This document shows positions 1 to 11,434 of a stretch of DNA of 64,000 bases, piece after piece. The notes under the pieces were generated by a model, which saw only the letters and a list, made by a program, of their open reading frames with translations, did no database searches and was not told the origin of the DNA. Origin of the DNA: Serendipita indica DSM 11827 (lineage: Eukaryota; Basidiomycota; Agaricomycetes; Sebacinales; Serendipitaceae); assembly GCA_910890315.1 (NCBI GenBank), contig CAJVGD010000016.1:62001-126000 (forward strand), given 5' to 3'. A program made the translations under genes and the position numbers. Position 1 is the stretch's first letter. Every line of letters starts with the position of its first letter.

Positions 1-1660
1 GTTAAATGGACGCACGTAGATCGTTGAATCGCCATCCTTTGGATCGTCGGCGGTGGTGTGTTTGATGATGTGCCAATCAGTGAGCAGCATAGCAACATAC
101 ATCGACGCCATCGCAAAGATGATATGGAACCATGAATACTGCCCCAGTACATGAGTAAGCCGTGCAGCAGAAATAGCGGATGCACCCACGTTATATCGAA
201 CCGCAACCTTTTCATCGTCCCTTTCTTCTCCGACAGCAACGTCTACTTCATCGTCGCTGTCGGCATCACCATCTGCGTATAAAGACCTGTCGTTGAGGGC
301 CGATGCCGGGATGGCCCCTGCCTCAACAGCGGCGACAAGAGCTTGATAACGTGGCGTGTTCTTTGGCGCCGGCTGTGTAGTTATGACGGCCGGGCCAGAG
401 GTCATTCCAAGCTCCCCAGAATCGTTTCCATCCAGGGCAATCGCGCCGTTCTTCTTTCCAACTGCAGAAAAGGCTTTGGACTGTGTAGCGGCTCGGGTCG
501 TGGAATATGCAATAGCCACAAAAGTGAAGACACCTGGAGGGTGTTATAACTAGCGTAAATTCCTCGAGATCACAAACCTCCAATGATCACGGTGGTGGTC
601 TGCGTGGCGCCGGCGCTCTTGTGGAGAGGATTGCAGGTGGCATGAGTGTGATTTCCGACGGCACTGAGGACGAGGTATGTACAGTATGCTGCCACCATAC
701 TCGCTTGTGCCAATCCGGACTTTGGATTTGCCTCTTGGACGGCGGGAGAAACGCACAAGATTGTGATGAGAATGGCGAGAATCAGGTTAAACGTTATGAA
801 GAATCTAAATCACAGTGAGTGAATATGGTCGAGGTGGAGCTTGTTCATACCGATTTAAGGTACAGCCGCTGCCCGCAAAGTAGGCATACATGATTCCCGT
901 GAGCGCAATGGTCGCGGCATAAAGACCAAAGGTTGACCCCACGAGAACATACTGCCATAGGTTGGAGGAAGAACTCTCCCACTTCTCCAGGCACATCTCG
1001 GTGAAGGAATGCGCAAAGTCGACAAGCAAGACGAGACCAATCAGGATGAAGATTGTCGCGCCTGCGAGGGCGACCCAGTTACCCCAGAAGACAAAGAATC
1101 CGTCTGGGATGAGGAAAGAGAGCACGAGTAGCAGCAGCCATACAAGCACCTTTGGTCCCCACCAACCGTTTTGGATCTCGGCGCGGCGAGTACGAGTCGA
1201 GCGTACGTTGATGAGTGATGCGGACAATATAAAATGAAAGAGTGATAGGGCAAAGCAAATACGATGGATGGCCAATGTACCATGACATTTACCCGTCTCA
1301 CACAGGGATATATAGTTCAGAGTGAGTTTCTGCAAGTGTTGTGTGAGAGTGAAGTCGACTATAATGTAGATATGCCGTACCTTGATCTGTTCTACAGCCC
1401 ATGGCGTCTTCATCAACCATGCGAGCAACGAGTTGAGGGAGAAGATGAGCTGCGAGCGTCATTCAGCGGCGGATGTGCCCACTCTACAGACGTATACTCA
1501 CTGCAAACCCGACACGAGTCGCAATAGACGAGTTGCAGTTGCAGCTCTTGAAAGCCAAGCTCGCTGCTTTACTGGTAAAGCAGAACGCGCAGCCTGCGAG
1601 GGCACTCGTGGCCACGGCACCCATAGAGCCAAAGAATGGCAACGAAATCAGCGCACCCAT
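1..1660 (-). CDS. TMS1: SERINC/TMS1 family membrane protein (C-terminus cut by window edge)
   Basis: This is a serine-incorporator (TDE1/TMS1) family multipass membrane protein, a family linked to serine-containing lipids, lipid scrambling and vacuolar or plasma membranes. The N-terminal exon (start ATG at 1660) reads MGALISLPFFGSMGAV and contains a CNCNSSIATR stretch typical of the family. A later exon at about 850-1330 carries the family signatures IQNGWWGPK, IPDGFFVFWGNWVAL and LVLLVDFAHSFTE within consecutive hydrophobic segments. The last readable exon at the left edge gives YSWFHIIFAMASMYVAMLLT-DW, which is the usual C-terminal end, so only a few tens of residues should be missing. Introns are short, for example one ending just before LIFSLNSLLAWLMKTPW. 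The gene diverges from eIF4B across 613 bp. The family call is firm; substrate is not known from sequence. Confidence 0.9.
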
Positions 1661-2273
1661 CTTGTTTAATCAGATGGCTACACTATAAACGTTCGAGTAT
1701 CCTGAATATTGAGGATCACGTAGGTCGGCGCTGTCAGCATTTGCTATCCACATCTACAGAGAGGAGACTTACCGTTATTTCTTGAATTTCTTTGCTGATA
1801 ATTGTGCACTCCTATGCTCCTGGGAACTGACGGGCGTACGGAGCAGTCTCAGGCAGCGGCAAGATTGAAGCTTGACCTCGACCACAATCTGGGACCTTGT
1901 CCTCAAATTTGCTTCAGCATACAAAAAGAAAAAGAAATTGTCTCTTTGACGAAATTAAAAGCCATCCATCATGCGTCAGTAGATCCAGCCACCCATAGTC
2001 TGCAAAGTGGCTGATATACCATTGTTTTTGCCCTTCATTTGCACAAAACGATTCTCTAAATAAATAAAACAACTGATCCCTCGAATCCTCATGTCCTGGA
2101 CTCCGTTTTCTGCCTTATTTGCATCCTTGATATGCTGCTCGATGGCATCACGGTCACTACACGCTTGTGTGCAAACGGATGTGGCATTCTAAAATCTATC
2201 ATGACCAAAATTTGCAATGCATCCCACCTCATTGCGGCTTACCGGGCTCGCAGCGCCTAAAAAACAGCAAAAG
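1661..2273. other. Divergent intergenic region, SERINC / eIF4B
   Basis: This 613-bp stretch separates the starts of the SERINC gene (minus) and eIF4B (plus) and must hold both promoters. It includes an A-rich run near 1920-1935. I see no coding exon, RNA gene or clear TATA box in it. Confidence 0.5.
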
Positions 2274-4393
2274 ATGTCCCTAAACGAATTTTTAGGGGAT
2301 GCCAGTACGTTTGATTATCTTCCGACTATCGCACTTATTTATTCTGTACCGCAGCATTTGGTTCCTGGGCAGACGAAATGGAGGATTTTCCCACTGCTCG
2401 TGAGTGCTTACCCTAAGCCGCATAGACGCATGTCATACGGATTGCTCAATCAACGTAATGCAGCCGCTCACAGAGCTGGTGGCGAAGAATCGAGGGGTAC
2501 AGCGCTTAGTCGTGCGCCTGGTGAGTAGACGTTGGACTTGCCATCCAATCGCTGACCTGATAACCGTAGATCGTGCCGAGCGATCTTACCCAGCAAGAGA
2601 AGAACTTCCTCTTCCGACCCAACCACCATATACCGCATTTGTTGGCAATCTTACCTTTGATATGACCGAAAGACAACTCGGTGACCATTTCAGTCCTAGC
2701 GAGGCAAGTCGGCGACCTGTCAATCTTGAACCAGTACTAATAGAGTTGGGTTTACAGATTAAATCTGTGAAAATCATAAAGGACAGAGAAGACAAACCAA
2801 AAGGCTTTGGCTACGTAGAGTTTGAGACTCTGGATGGACTCAAGAGTGCCCTCGAAAAGTCGCAAAGCAATTTGGCCGGTCGCATGATCAGGGTAAGCGT
2901 AGCAGATCCACGTGAGTGTGGTTAGGGTGATATTTTCTGGTTGACTAACTGAGACTTGCAGCTAAGGAAAGGGAGGGTAGACCGTTCGGGGACCGAGGCT
3001 CATCTGGAGCCTTTGATGACGATCGCCAATGGCGTCGGGAGGGACCGTTACCCCCAGCTGAGGATAGAAGAGGTGGATTCGGTGGTAGCAGAGGGTTCGA
3101 CCGCAGTGGTGGCAACCGGTTTGGAGACAGTGGTGAAGGTGACAAGGATCGAGGAGAACGTATGGGATTCGGATCGAAATTTCAGTCACGAGAACCTGCG
3201 CCTCCCTCCATTGCAGAAGAGACAAGCGACTGGAGAAGCACCATGAAAGCTCCTGCACCACCGCCACAACAGGATAGAGGGAGCAGAATGGGAGACCACT
3301 TCGGTGCCGACGGAGCGAGGCGTCGAGGCTCTGGAGCTGGCGGCCCCAGAGGCTACGACTCTCCGAAACTTGGTCCGGCTGATCTGGAGGAGAAGTGGAC
3401 GATTGGTAGTCGCTTCAAGCCATCGCAGCCTTCTCCAGAGCGCGAAGGTGGTGCGCCTTCCTTTACTCGCAAGTTTAGTAACGCCACCAGGCCCGAGCCT
3501 CAACCGGATGCGTCAGATGAAGTCCAAGACTGGAGGAGTGCGCCACGAAAGATTGTTTCTGGCCCTCCACCGTCAGGACCTCCTGGAAGAGGCTCAATGG
3601 ATAGAGGACCAAGTAAAATGATTGCGGCCCGGTGTTCGCAGGCTGACCAGTTTCACAGGTTCCGCCGCACCTCCAGCCAGGCGAAAGCTCGAGCTTTTGC
3701 CGAGGACCGGTGGTGATACGATGAGTCCATTGGCAAGCCCAAAGTCTGGTGAAGCAACACCAGCCTCCGCGACAGCCACAAAACCTAATCCCTTTGGTGG
3801 AGCTAGGTGAGCGATCACGGAGATGGTTTGGTTGACTGGCTCATACGACTATTAGACCTGTGGATGCCGCCGCTCGCGAGCGCGAAATCACAGAGAAGAT
3901 GGAGCGAGCCAAGCTAACATCCACACCTCTGCAATCTAACGCCACCTTGGGATCTCGACCCACTTCGCGGCAGGGTTCTAGAGCAGGTTCCCGACAAGGT
4001 TCACCTACCCGATCACCCCGAAGCTCAGGCCTAGGTTTGGGTGGTATGAACAACCCTTCAACTCCGAATGCACCAAAAATACTTCCTCGTTCGTCCGGAA
4101 ATGCTCCTATGGGACGCCCAGGAGGTCATGGAAGGGCTCCTAGTGTTACTATGAGCCCCAAGCGCGGACCGAGCTCCGCTGGTGAGTGGAGACGAGATTC
4201 GACAGGACCTGGACTCTCCTCATCACAGACGAACAGCGAGGCACCACCGACGCCAACTGGACCACTTGTCGAACGAAAGCAGTCCATCGTGCGACCTAGC
4301 TTTAGTTTTGCAAACGCAGCTGGTGGGGGAGCCTCCAAGTCGTCCGCGGGCCCTGCGAGCAAGCCTACAACAGAACAGGCACCTGAAGCCTAG
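2274..4393 (+). CDS. TIF3: Translation initiation factor eIF4B (Tif3-like)
   Basis: eIF4B stimulates the eIF4A helicase and mRNA recruitment to the 40S ribosome in the cytoplasm. Exon 1 begins MSLNEFLGDA and, after a short intron, continues TFGSWADEMEDFPTA, the typical fungal eIF4B N-terminus; this fixes the ATG at 2274. A single RRM follows at roughly residues 75-155, with RNP2 AFVGNL and RNP1 KGFGYVEF. The rest is low-complexity: an Asp/Arg/Gly-rich stretch, repeated motifs of the type EETSDWRS and DEVQDWRSAPRK with KFQSREP or RFKPS between, then a Ser/Arg-rich tail (GSRPTSRQGSRAGSRQGSP). The W-R-S repeats match the eIF4B central repeats. The last exon after an intron near 3808-3855 ends at the TAG at 4391-4393. 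One intron inside the RRM is ambiguous (see findings). The alpha-amylase gene starts 223 bp downstream on the same strand. Confidence 0.9.
2704..2745 (+). other. Candidate GC-AG or alternative intron inside the eIF4B RRM
   Basis: Removing 2704-2745 (42 nt, 5' end GCAAGT, 3' end GAG) joins SPSE to LGLQIKSV in frame. An alternative GT-AG intron 2693-2743 gives DHFKLGLQIKSV, also in frame. Reading through leaves the frame open and adds 14 residues between helix 1 and strand 2 of the RRM. Family alignments have no such insertion, so some removal is expected, but the exact sites are undecided. Confidence 0.5.
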
Positions 4394-4616
4394 CTAGGCA
4401 GCCAATTCAAAATCGCCCTGCAGCCAGGTGGCGCATGTCCCAATGAGGCATCTTTAAACGTATGTATGTAACAGATGAGTAAAGAGTTTGACTGGTTTGT
4501 TGGACTTTCCCTGTATGTGTGACACATTGCGTGACCGAGTGGCGGTATTCAATCCAGCTTGAACTCCTCCACGTCTAGCTTGTTTGTCACTCGTTGAGTT
4601 GAGCAGGCTCTGAAGA

Positions 4617-7120
4617 ATGGGCCAGTTTCTCTCGCGTTGTTATCTGCAAGCCCAGAGAGTTGGAGACTGGTTTCTAGCCCCGGCACCAGCGACTCTACGG
4701 CGCTTTAGGATTGGCCCGCCTGGCATTAATCCGCTCATGGTACAAGTTCTTGGTAAACTTTGGATCATATCCTGACCCCTTACTTGCACTTTCACTATCG
4801 CAACTGTCCTTTCCATGGTCCTCGTGGCACCCTGAAATAGGTTCAGTACTTCGAGTGGGACTCTCTCGGATCCGAGAATCTATCCTGGTGGGAGATATTT
4901 GAAAAAGCGCTTCCTGACCTACACTCGGTTGGATGTACTCAAGTCTGGCTTCCGCGTATGTTGAAAATCTCTGCCGTCTGAAATTGCGAACAATAACGTA
5001 TTTCAGCGCCCAACAAGGCTATGGTACCTGTAGGTAAATCCACGGAGTCAAACTAGATTTACAACTTTTGAAGGACGGACGTGGATACGACGCATATGAT
5101 TTGGTGATATCCTATCATTACTTAAATTCCCGCAACTTACGGCTCCCAGTGGGATCTTGGCGAGTTTGATCAGAAGAAGACCATTGCCACTCGATGGGGG
5201 ACTAAATCTCAACTCCTGGCCGCCATTGCCGCAGCAAAGGACGTTGGCATCGAAGTAATTATTGATGCTGTTCTGAATGTGAGCTTACTACATCTTTCTA
5301 TTCATTCATTCGTTTATACTGAGCCTCCACTACAGCATAAGCTTGGAGCAGACGCCAAGGAAACAATTCAAGCGGTTGAGGTTGACCCAAGGAATAGGAA
5401 ACGATCTCTTTCTGGAGTAAAGACCATAGAGGTACGTTAAAGTATCATCTGGCTCCCTAGACTGAGTCGATGCGCCAGGCTTGGACAAGGTACAATTTCA
5501 CTGGGCGAAAGGGTCAAGTGTGTGCATCCTGCGCTGTAGCAAGCTATCTGCTCACCCTTCCCAAGTACAGTCCAATGACATGGAAATCCGATCATTTTAC
5601 TGGTAGCGACGCTATATTCCAAGGATTGCAGGCGTATAACTAATTCTAGGGTAGGTATTGACTGGGACTCTCGCGGGAAGAAGAGTGGTGTCTTCAGGAT
5701 TACTGGTCCAGGTCATCACCAAGGCTGGAGCCAACGCGTGGACGATGAGCTTGGAAACTACGATTATCTTCTCGGTATGCCACAGGATCATATGGTACAC
5801 TTGGCTCATGCGATGTAGGCGCCGATATAGGTATGAATAACGGCGTCGCCTCGAGTCCCCCTGTGACTATTCGTAGACCATCGTCATCCGGATGTACAAA
5901 AGGACCTCGAGGCTTGGGGTTCATGGGTAATTCAAGTACGCATAGCTACAATTCGCTTGCGATGACTCATGAAGAGCTTAGGAAACTGGTGCTACCGGGG
6001 GATTCCGACTCGACGCCATCAAACACATGGACTTTCAATTTCTGGTCGACTTTGTAAGTGAAGCATTACCATTCTTATCAGTCAGCTGATTTCTACAGCT
6101 TCGACATACTCGAGAGGCGATAAGCTCTCCGAGCCTATTTGCAGTGGGAGAATATTGGGTATCTGAGTAAGTCTCATCATGGCCATTAGCGCGCCGGCTC
6201 ACACACTCTTCCAAGTGCACGGATTCTACGCCGTAGAATGTCGAGATTCGACGGCGAGGTATGTACAAATTGAGATAACAATCGACGGCTGAAATTTGTC
6301 GCTAGCTCGCCTTCTTTGACGTGCCCCTTCACCACACCTTTCACACTGCATCCAAGATGGGCGAGGAGTTTGACCTGCGGACGATTATGAAGAACAGTTT
6401 GATGCGACTCTGTCCCGAGGATGCAGTGACATTTGTGGACAACCATGAGTAAACCTTCCTCATCTCTGAAGTAGGATGTCTCTGAAATTTTCTCAGTACC
6501 GTCATTGGGCAGACACTAGAAAGTTGGGTTGACGCAAAGTTCAAACTATCGGCATATGCTATCATCCTCTTGAGACCAGAAGGATATCCGTGGGTGACTT
6601 GCAGATTCTAAACTTGTCCTCACCTATTCATTCAGATGTGTCTTTCATAATGACCTCTACAAGCCAGACACTTCCGAAATTGCGACTGGCCTTCGCAGGC
6701 TCATGAAAGCGCGCTACAAGGTCGCTTATGGTCCTACGAGGGATTACTTCCTCCAGAAGAATTGCATTGGTTGGGTAAGAGATGGGAACGATCAATCAGA
6801 GACCGGCTGCGTCGTCGCATTGAATAACAGTTCTCGGTAATTGTCATTCCTGAACGTATGTCATATCACTCATGGCTAGTAGGGCCACCACTCTCCGTAT
6901 GCGAGGTATCAAGGTGAGCTCCTAGACATTACCGATATGCAGGAGTCCTCACCTTTTGAAGGGCAATGCCAATGTCGAATACACCAACATTATCCATCCG
7001 AATCATCACGTGCAGACGGACAATAACGGGGAAGGAGAATTCAACTGTCCTCCCTTTTCTGCCAATGTGTGGATCCCATCCTCTGTGATAGAGCTGCTAC
7101 ACACAGACAACAACTTGTAG
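4617..7120 (+). CDS. GH13 alpha-amylase, cytoplasmic type
   Basis: This is a retaining alpha-1,4-glucan hydrolase or transglycosylase of family GH13, close in layout to fungal intracellular amylases (AmyD/Histoplasma Amy1 type). About fourteen short introns split it. After an N-terminal leader of about 40 residues, the barrel starts NPLMVQYFEWDS. The conserved regions follow in order: VIIDAVLNH; IDWDSRGKKSGVFRITG; ADID-HRHPDVQ; GFRLDAIKHMDF (nucleophile Asp); AVGEYWVSE (acid/base Glu); and TFVDNHDT (third Asp). The tail ends in a beta-sandwich-like domain and TAG at 7118-7120. There is no signal peptide; the N-terminus is MGQFLSRC, which fits an N-myristoylation consensus. In other fungi such enzymes are tied to cell-wall alpha-glucan or glycogen; its role here is inference. 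All catalytic residues are present. It converges on POT1, leaving only 77 bp. Confidence 0.9.
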
Positions 7121-7197
7121 AGGGAATGGCCTTCATACAGACTATGATACACATTTTGATAGCAAGAAATGATACGGTGGTGCGGTCATGGCCGGAC

Positions 7198-9887
7198 TCA
7201 TCGTGCATTAGGGCCTCTAATTCGACAACCGCTTAGTGCGTAGCGGCGCAACCACTGTCCAGAGCAGGGGTCATCGTTTTCCAGCGTCATGTAAACTTTG
7301 CCGACAAACCCAAATATTTCGCTGATCCCACCCACTTGGAGAGAGTTGCTTCCACCCGTGGTGCCCATGAGATGGTGTAGTCGTCGCGCTACCTGTGGGA
7401 TGAGCAAATTCCGATCACGCTTGGATTTGTCCGATATACAGAAGAAAATGTCCTGAGAAGAGGTCAGGATAAGCATATGGGATCGACAGTTTGCCTACCG
7501 CGGCTTCGTCGAACACCTCTACAGGGAGCTCGCGTTCTGAATCTTGCAAGACAAAGTGGAACCGGATGCTGTGCTGCACGGTATTAGAGCGTTTGCATCT
7601 TGGACATGCGTGCGTATCTTCTCTTTTGTCACTGGTATCCGACGTCAAACTATGCCAAATAGTGTATGAATCAACCTACATTGGTCCGCATTTGGTGCAA
7701 GAAGAATGAACTGCATCTGCGACACCAGACGGGATAATATCCACTATGCGAGCATAAAAGTAGAACATTCGCGGGACCTGTGGCGTATATCTGATGTCTT
7801 TAAGAGTCAAATGTGGATGTCGAGGTGCATTTGCGCATTCTACTGTACTTGCAATCTCGACTTCTCCCATGAATCGAGGAAATTCTGGGTAGCTTTCTCG
7901 TAACACTGGCAGATCACGGTTTTCGACAGAGACTTTGCCCTTCTTGTTTGTCACTGAGGGTTCGGCAATGGATGCGCTTTGCTGTTGTATTGGCTGCTCA
8001 GTCTCGTCGATACTGGCGGATGGTGGACCCGCTTCTACAGAAGTTGGCTGGACTAGTGTGGCTTTAGTCGGAGATTTTAGGACCGGCAAAGGGTCTGGTG
8101 GATTAGTCGGCGATGATGTGAGGGATCCGCCGCCCTCGAGCCGACGCTTACGACTGGGGCACGTGAGATAGCCCCCAACCAACCTTCATATTACTTACGC
8201 CAGAAGTTCTTTGTAATAGGTGTCAGACGGATCTACAGATGAGATCAAAGTCCCTTGGGAACCACTAGGACCTTTGCCACCATTTGCATAGAACAAACCA
8301 CGATCATCTTTGATGCGAATATTTTTTATCCGGTAAATGTTTCCAACGACAAGATTCTGGGCCTGTCCAGCAGCATCATCCCGGAGGCGAACCCTCATTG
8401 TTCGTCTTCCCGGTGGATGAGACCACCTTGTACTGTTCGGTTCGAAAAGATGTGGACTTGCAGTGTAATCAGTTACTTTCAGATCCACTTCATGGCTCTC
8501 TGTCCAAATGTCCAAGATCTGGGGATGTTGGGATGAGTAGGGTGTACAAAGATCTGCGTACCTCTACGGTACATGTGATTGACTCGTTGTGGGCGATATC
8601 CTTTAGGAGCTTGTGGGTCAGACTGGACCTTCCATTGGGTTTTGGAATCTGTTCGACGGGTCGCAGCTCGTTCCGGCTCCAGCGCAGGAGACGTTGAAGA
8701 CCTTCACGGTCCATGCTTGTGAGCCAGTGAATTCGTTCTGGTCGTGGGTTTGCGTCATCATCTAGGCGGACGAAGCCCACGTCGTGGAAGATGTCGTTGT
8801 TTTCGTAGCATGTATATTGGAACACATTCTTATCACCTTGAGCGTAATTGTAAGCGCCTTTTCGTTGTAGTATCTTACTCTTGATCAGCAAAAAGCATCG
8901 CCAGCAGATCAGACCTACCCTCAGCTTGGTAAACATGATGGCTTTATCGATGATGCCTTCGGGAGGTAGGTGTACTTTTTCAGACGCGTAGAGTTTTATC
9001 TCCAACGGTTGTATGGACGTTTCGTCTACGATGTCGAGCTCCATAGCCCAGTCTATCTCCGTTAGAAAGCATGAAGCCAGTCTTGGCTACAATCTCACCT
9101 CCCATTTTGTTGTTCGTATTGGATCAGCGCGATGAACAATGCCTGCAATCTTCTCTACCCGATTCCCCAAATAGCTGTTGACATTCAGGATTGGTGTCCA
9201 GTCGGGGGGCTTTTCTAGGTTTAGTCACCTCGAGCTTATCAATCGACTCGTCTCACCATTTTGCCCCCAAGCTTTGCATTCGGAGCAGCCGTGTGTTTAC
9301 TTTGTTGGTGCGTCGACTGGGACTCTTGGGCGTCGGGCAATGTGACTCGTTCATGGGATTGTGTGGGAATTTCCTCTTCATCAGATGAACCCCTCCAAGC
9401 ATCTAATTGGATAGTTTAGGGGATGTCGACAAGGGAGATGATAAGCCGTGATACCTGGAATGGTCGAAAAGAGCTCCTGGCCAAGGATGAATTGATACTG
9501 GTCATATTCCAGCTGATAGTCGTAGTATACGCTTTTATCTACATCCAAAACCACTACGGCTGGGTTTGACATGGCAACTTGGATATCCTTTGTGATGCCT
9601 GCGGTGAGATTGTGGTACAGGTTTTTGGACGGCGGCAGGGAACATTTGATGCGTTTTCCTTGATTCTCCTTGACGACTATGACTATCTTGCGTGTACTAT
9701 TGTCCCTTTCGAGGGCTACGAGCTTGCCGGCGAAATGGCCACGGTCGGTTCTTCCCTTGTGGAGGATTTCAGACAGTTGGCGTCTGTTCTGGTAGCGTTT
9801 GTTGAGATTTCCGGTGAGAAGGGTGTGCTTGTGGCTGCCAGAGTCCATGTCTATGGTGGTCAGGTCCAAGTGGCCGGACGGGAGCAT
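7198..9887 (-). CDS. POT1: Protection of telomeres protein 1 (POT1-like, multi-OB fold)
   Basis: POT1 binds the single-stranded G-rich telomere overhang through OB folds and guards chromosome ends. Readable in order: an N-terminal basic OB-like region (HFAGKLVALERD to VVVLDVDKS); a linker rich in Glu and Gln; a second fold starting ILNVNSYLGNRVEKIAGIV; a segment with FQYTCYENNDIFHDVGFVRL; then DIWTESHEVDLKVTDYTASPHLF, matching the POT1 second OB fold; an acidic/Pro linker; and a C-terminal OB fold with FYFYARIVDIIPSG. That fold carries two Cys pairs, CTKC and CPRC, as in the zinc-holding third OB fold of POT1. The protein ends CRIRGPNAR at 7198. I chose the ATG at 9887; an upstream exon cannot be excluded because an open frame and a GTAAG site lie just beyond. 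It is head to head with MED19. Confidence 0.78.
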
Positions 9888-9985
9888 AACCCTCCGCGTG
9901 TGCTGTGGCTGGTGAATTTCTTACCTAATCCCAAAAGGCTGGCAGCCGCGTCGGTCAGTGGGTCGCTTGTCTTTTGGAGCTTGCC

Positions 9986-11053
9986 ATGGCCAGTCATGCA
10001 ATGGCTTCCACCTCCACGGCCACTCAAAAATTCCCAAATATTCACCATCAAGCTGTTCAACACCCATTTATGCTCCCAGTTCTCAATGTCCCCGATGGTC
10101 CTTGTTATTCCGCGTGCTAGACTCTGAGAATGCTAATGTGGGATTATTTCATCAGATCCAAACTACAGAAGACCAGCTCCCATTAATCTCACGCAAGATT
10201 TGGTCACCCGCTTCGGTCTCTTTGATGCCTTTCAGCGACAAGTAGTCGGCCATCACAAGCACCAGCAACAGCAGCAACAGCAGCAGGCCTCTCTGTTGCA
10301 GCAAACACGACCGGGCTCCTCTGCACACCCGTCGTCTGGTCACCCGGGCCCAACGGCGAGCGGCTCGGGCGTTACTGGCACCACGGCCCCGGACGATACC
10401 ATAGGAGCAGCCAAGAAGGAAAAGAAGAGGGAAAAGGATCTCTACAAGACTCTTTTCAACAACTTGCCTGGAAAACAGGATACAAAGCGCGACCGTTACC
10501 TGTCTGAACTCACCTTGCAGCCGCCAAAAGAGGGCAGGATCATGCTCCTGGACGATGCGTTGGCGGAAGCAGCATTCACCATCTTTGACATTCCTCAGGT
10601 CCGTATCGCACATTTACTCACTAGGCTCTGGGCCCCTTTCTCATGCTCCGTAGCCTGTGAACGAGGAAGAGGAGAACAAGAAGCGAAAGGTTGGTTTTCA
10701 TTTATTCATTCTGCGAAATTGTACAGCTTATCCTTTGTCAGAAAAAGCGAAAGAGGGAGCAAGAGCAACAGGCAGCCGCGTCGATTGCCCCAACGCCGGC
10801 GCATCTACCCACTCCTGGCGGACCGCCACCCTTGAAGCAGTCCATCAGTGTCAAACAAGAAGTTGATCCTTCCCTTTCTCAGCGACCAATGAAACGACCA
10901 CGTCAGGTGAGCCACACACTCGCCTCCCCCGCCGCGCCCCTACTTTCGGGTATGCCATGTGTTAGTGCGGCGATTGACAACCGTTCGTCGGGTTTCCCAT
11001 TCCGTCAGGATAACTACCCTATGCCACTACAACAACCGACTCCCAAAGCATGA
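9986..11053 (+). CDS. MED19: Mediator complex subunit 19 (Rox3 family)
   Basis: MED19 belongs to the head-middle interface of the Mediator coactivator of RNA polymerase II. Two in-frame ATGs (9986, 10001) can start MASHAMASTSTATQKF. After an intron ending at 10157 the protein reads DPNYRRPAPINLTQDLVTRFGLFDAF, the N-terminal helix of the family. A Gln-rich run and a Ser/Gly/Thr linker follow, then DLYKTLFNNLPGK, whose LPGK is the family hallmark, and a conserved LQPPKEGRIMLLDDALAEAAF. Two short introns then join IPQ, PVNEEEENKKRK and KKRKREQEQQ, a basic Lys-rich patch typical of MED19. The tail SISVKQEVDPSLSQRPMKRPRQ is basic; whether the last part (to 11053) is read through or spliced is uncertain. 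The promoter is shared with POT1. Confidence 0.82.
10260..10285 (+). repeat. CAG/CAA microsatellite in MED19 (poly-Gln)
   Basis: A run of mixed CAG and CAA codons encodes eight consecutive Gln after HKH, with more Gln shortly after (LLQQ). Mixed codons suggest it is less prone to slippage than a pure CAG tract. Its length is a candidate polymorphism. Confidence 0.8.
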
Positions 11054-11434
11054 ATCCAAATTCTCCGATCCGCGCCGCAAATAGTGCCGTCGTTGATCCA
11101 TCTCTCCCCGACCTCGCCCCCAATCCGCTTCGCGCCTTCGGTCTTTCCTTTATATTGCCGCTCTCTCTCGTCTTGCATCGTCGTGTCATCAGCTCGCATC
11201 AAATGGTTTCCTCATCATGGCTTACTACACCTCAATTTGCCGGTAGATGGTTGATTACTCGTGTGTTTGCTAACTATTTTTCTTCTTGTAATCAATACAT
11301 GCATTCAATGAACCCGAGGTGATGGTCCATGTCCGCAAATGCGCGCTTAATATCAAGAGACGACGGATATCCGTTAAAGTCCATGAACCATTGAACCAAC
11401 GTATTTATCCAATATACACAGGACACCTGTCTAC
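11054..11434. other. Convergent intergenic region, MED19 / Ivy1-like gene
   Basis: This 381-bp stretch lies between the 3' ends of MED19 (plus) and the Ivy1-like gene (minus). It is T- and C-rich and should hold the two 3' UTRs and polyadenylation signals. I see no gene in it. Confidence 0.5.
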
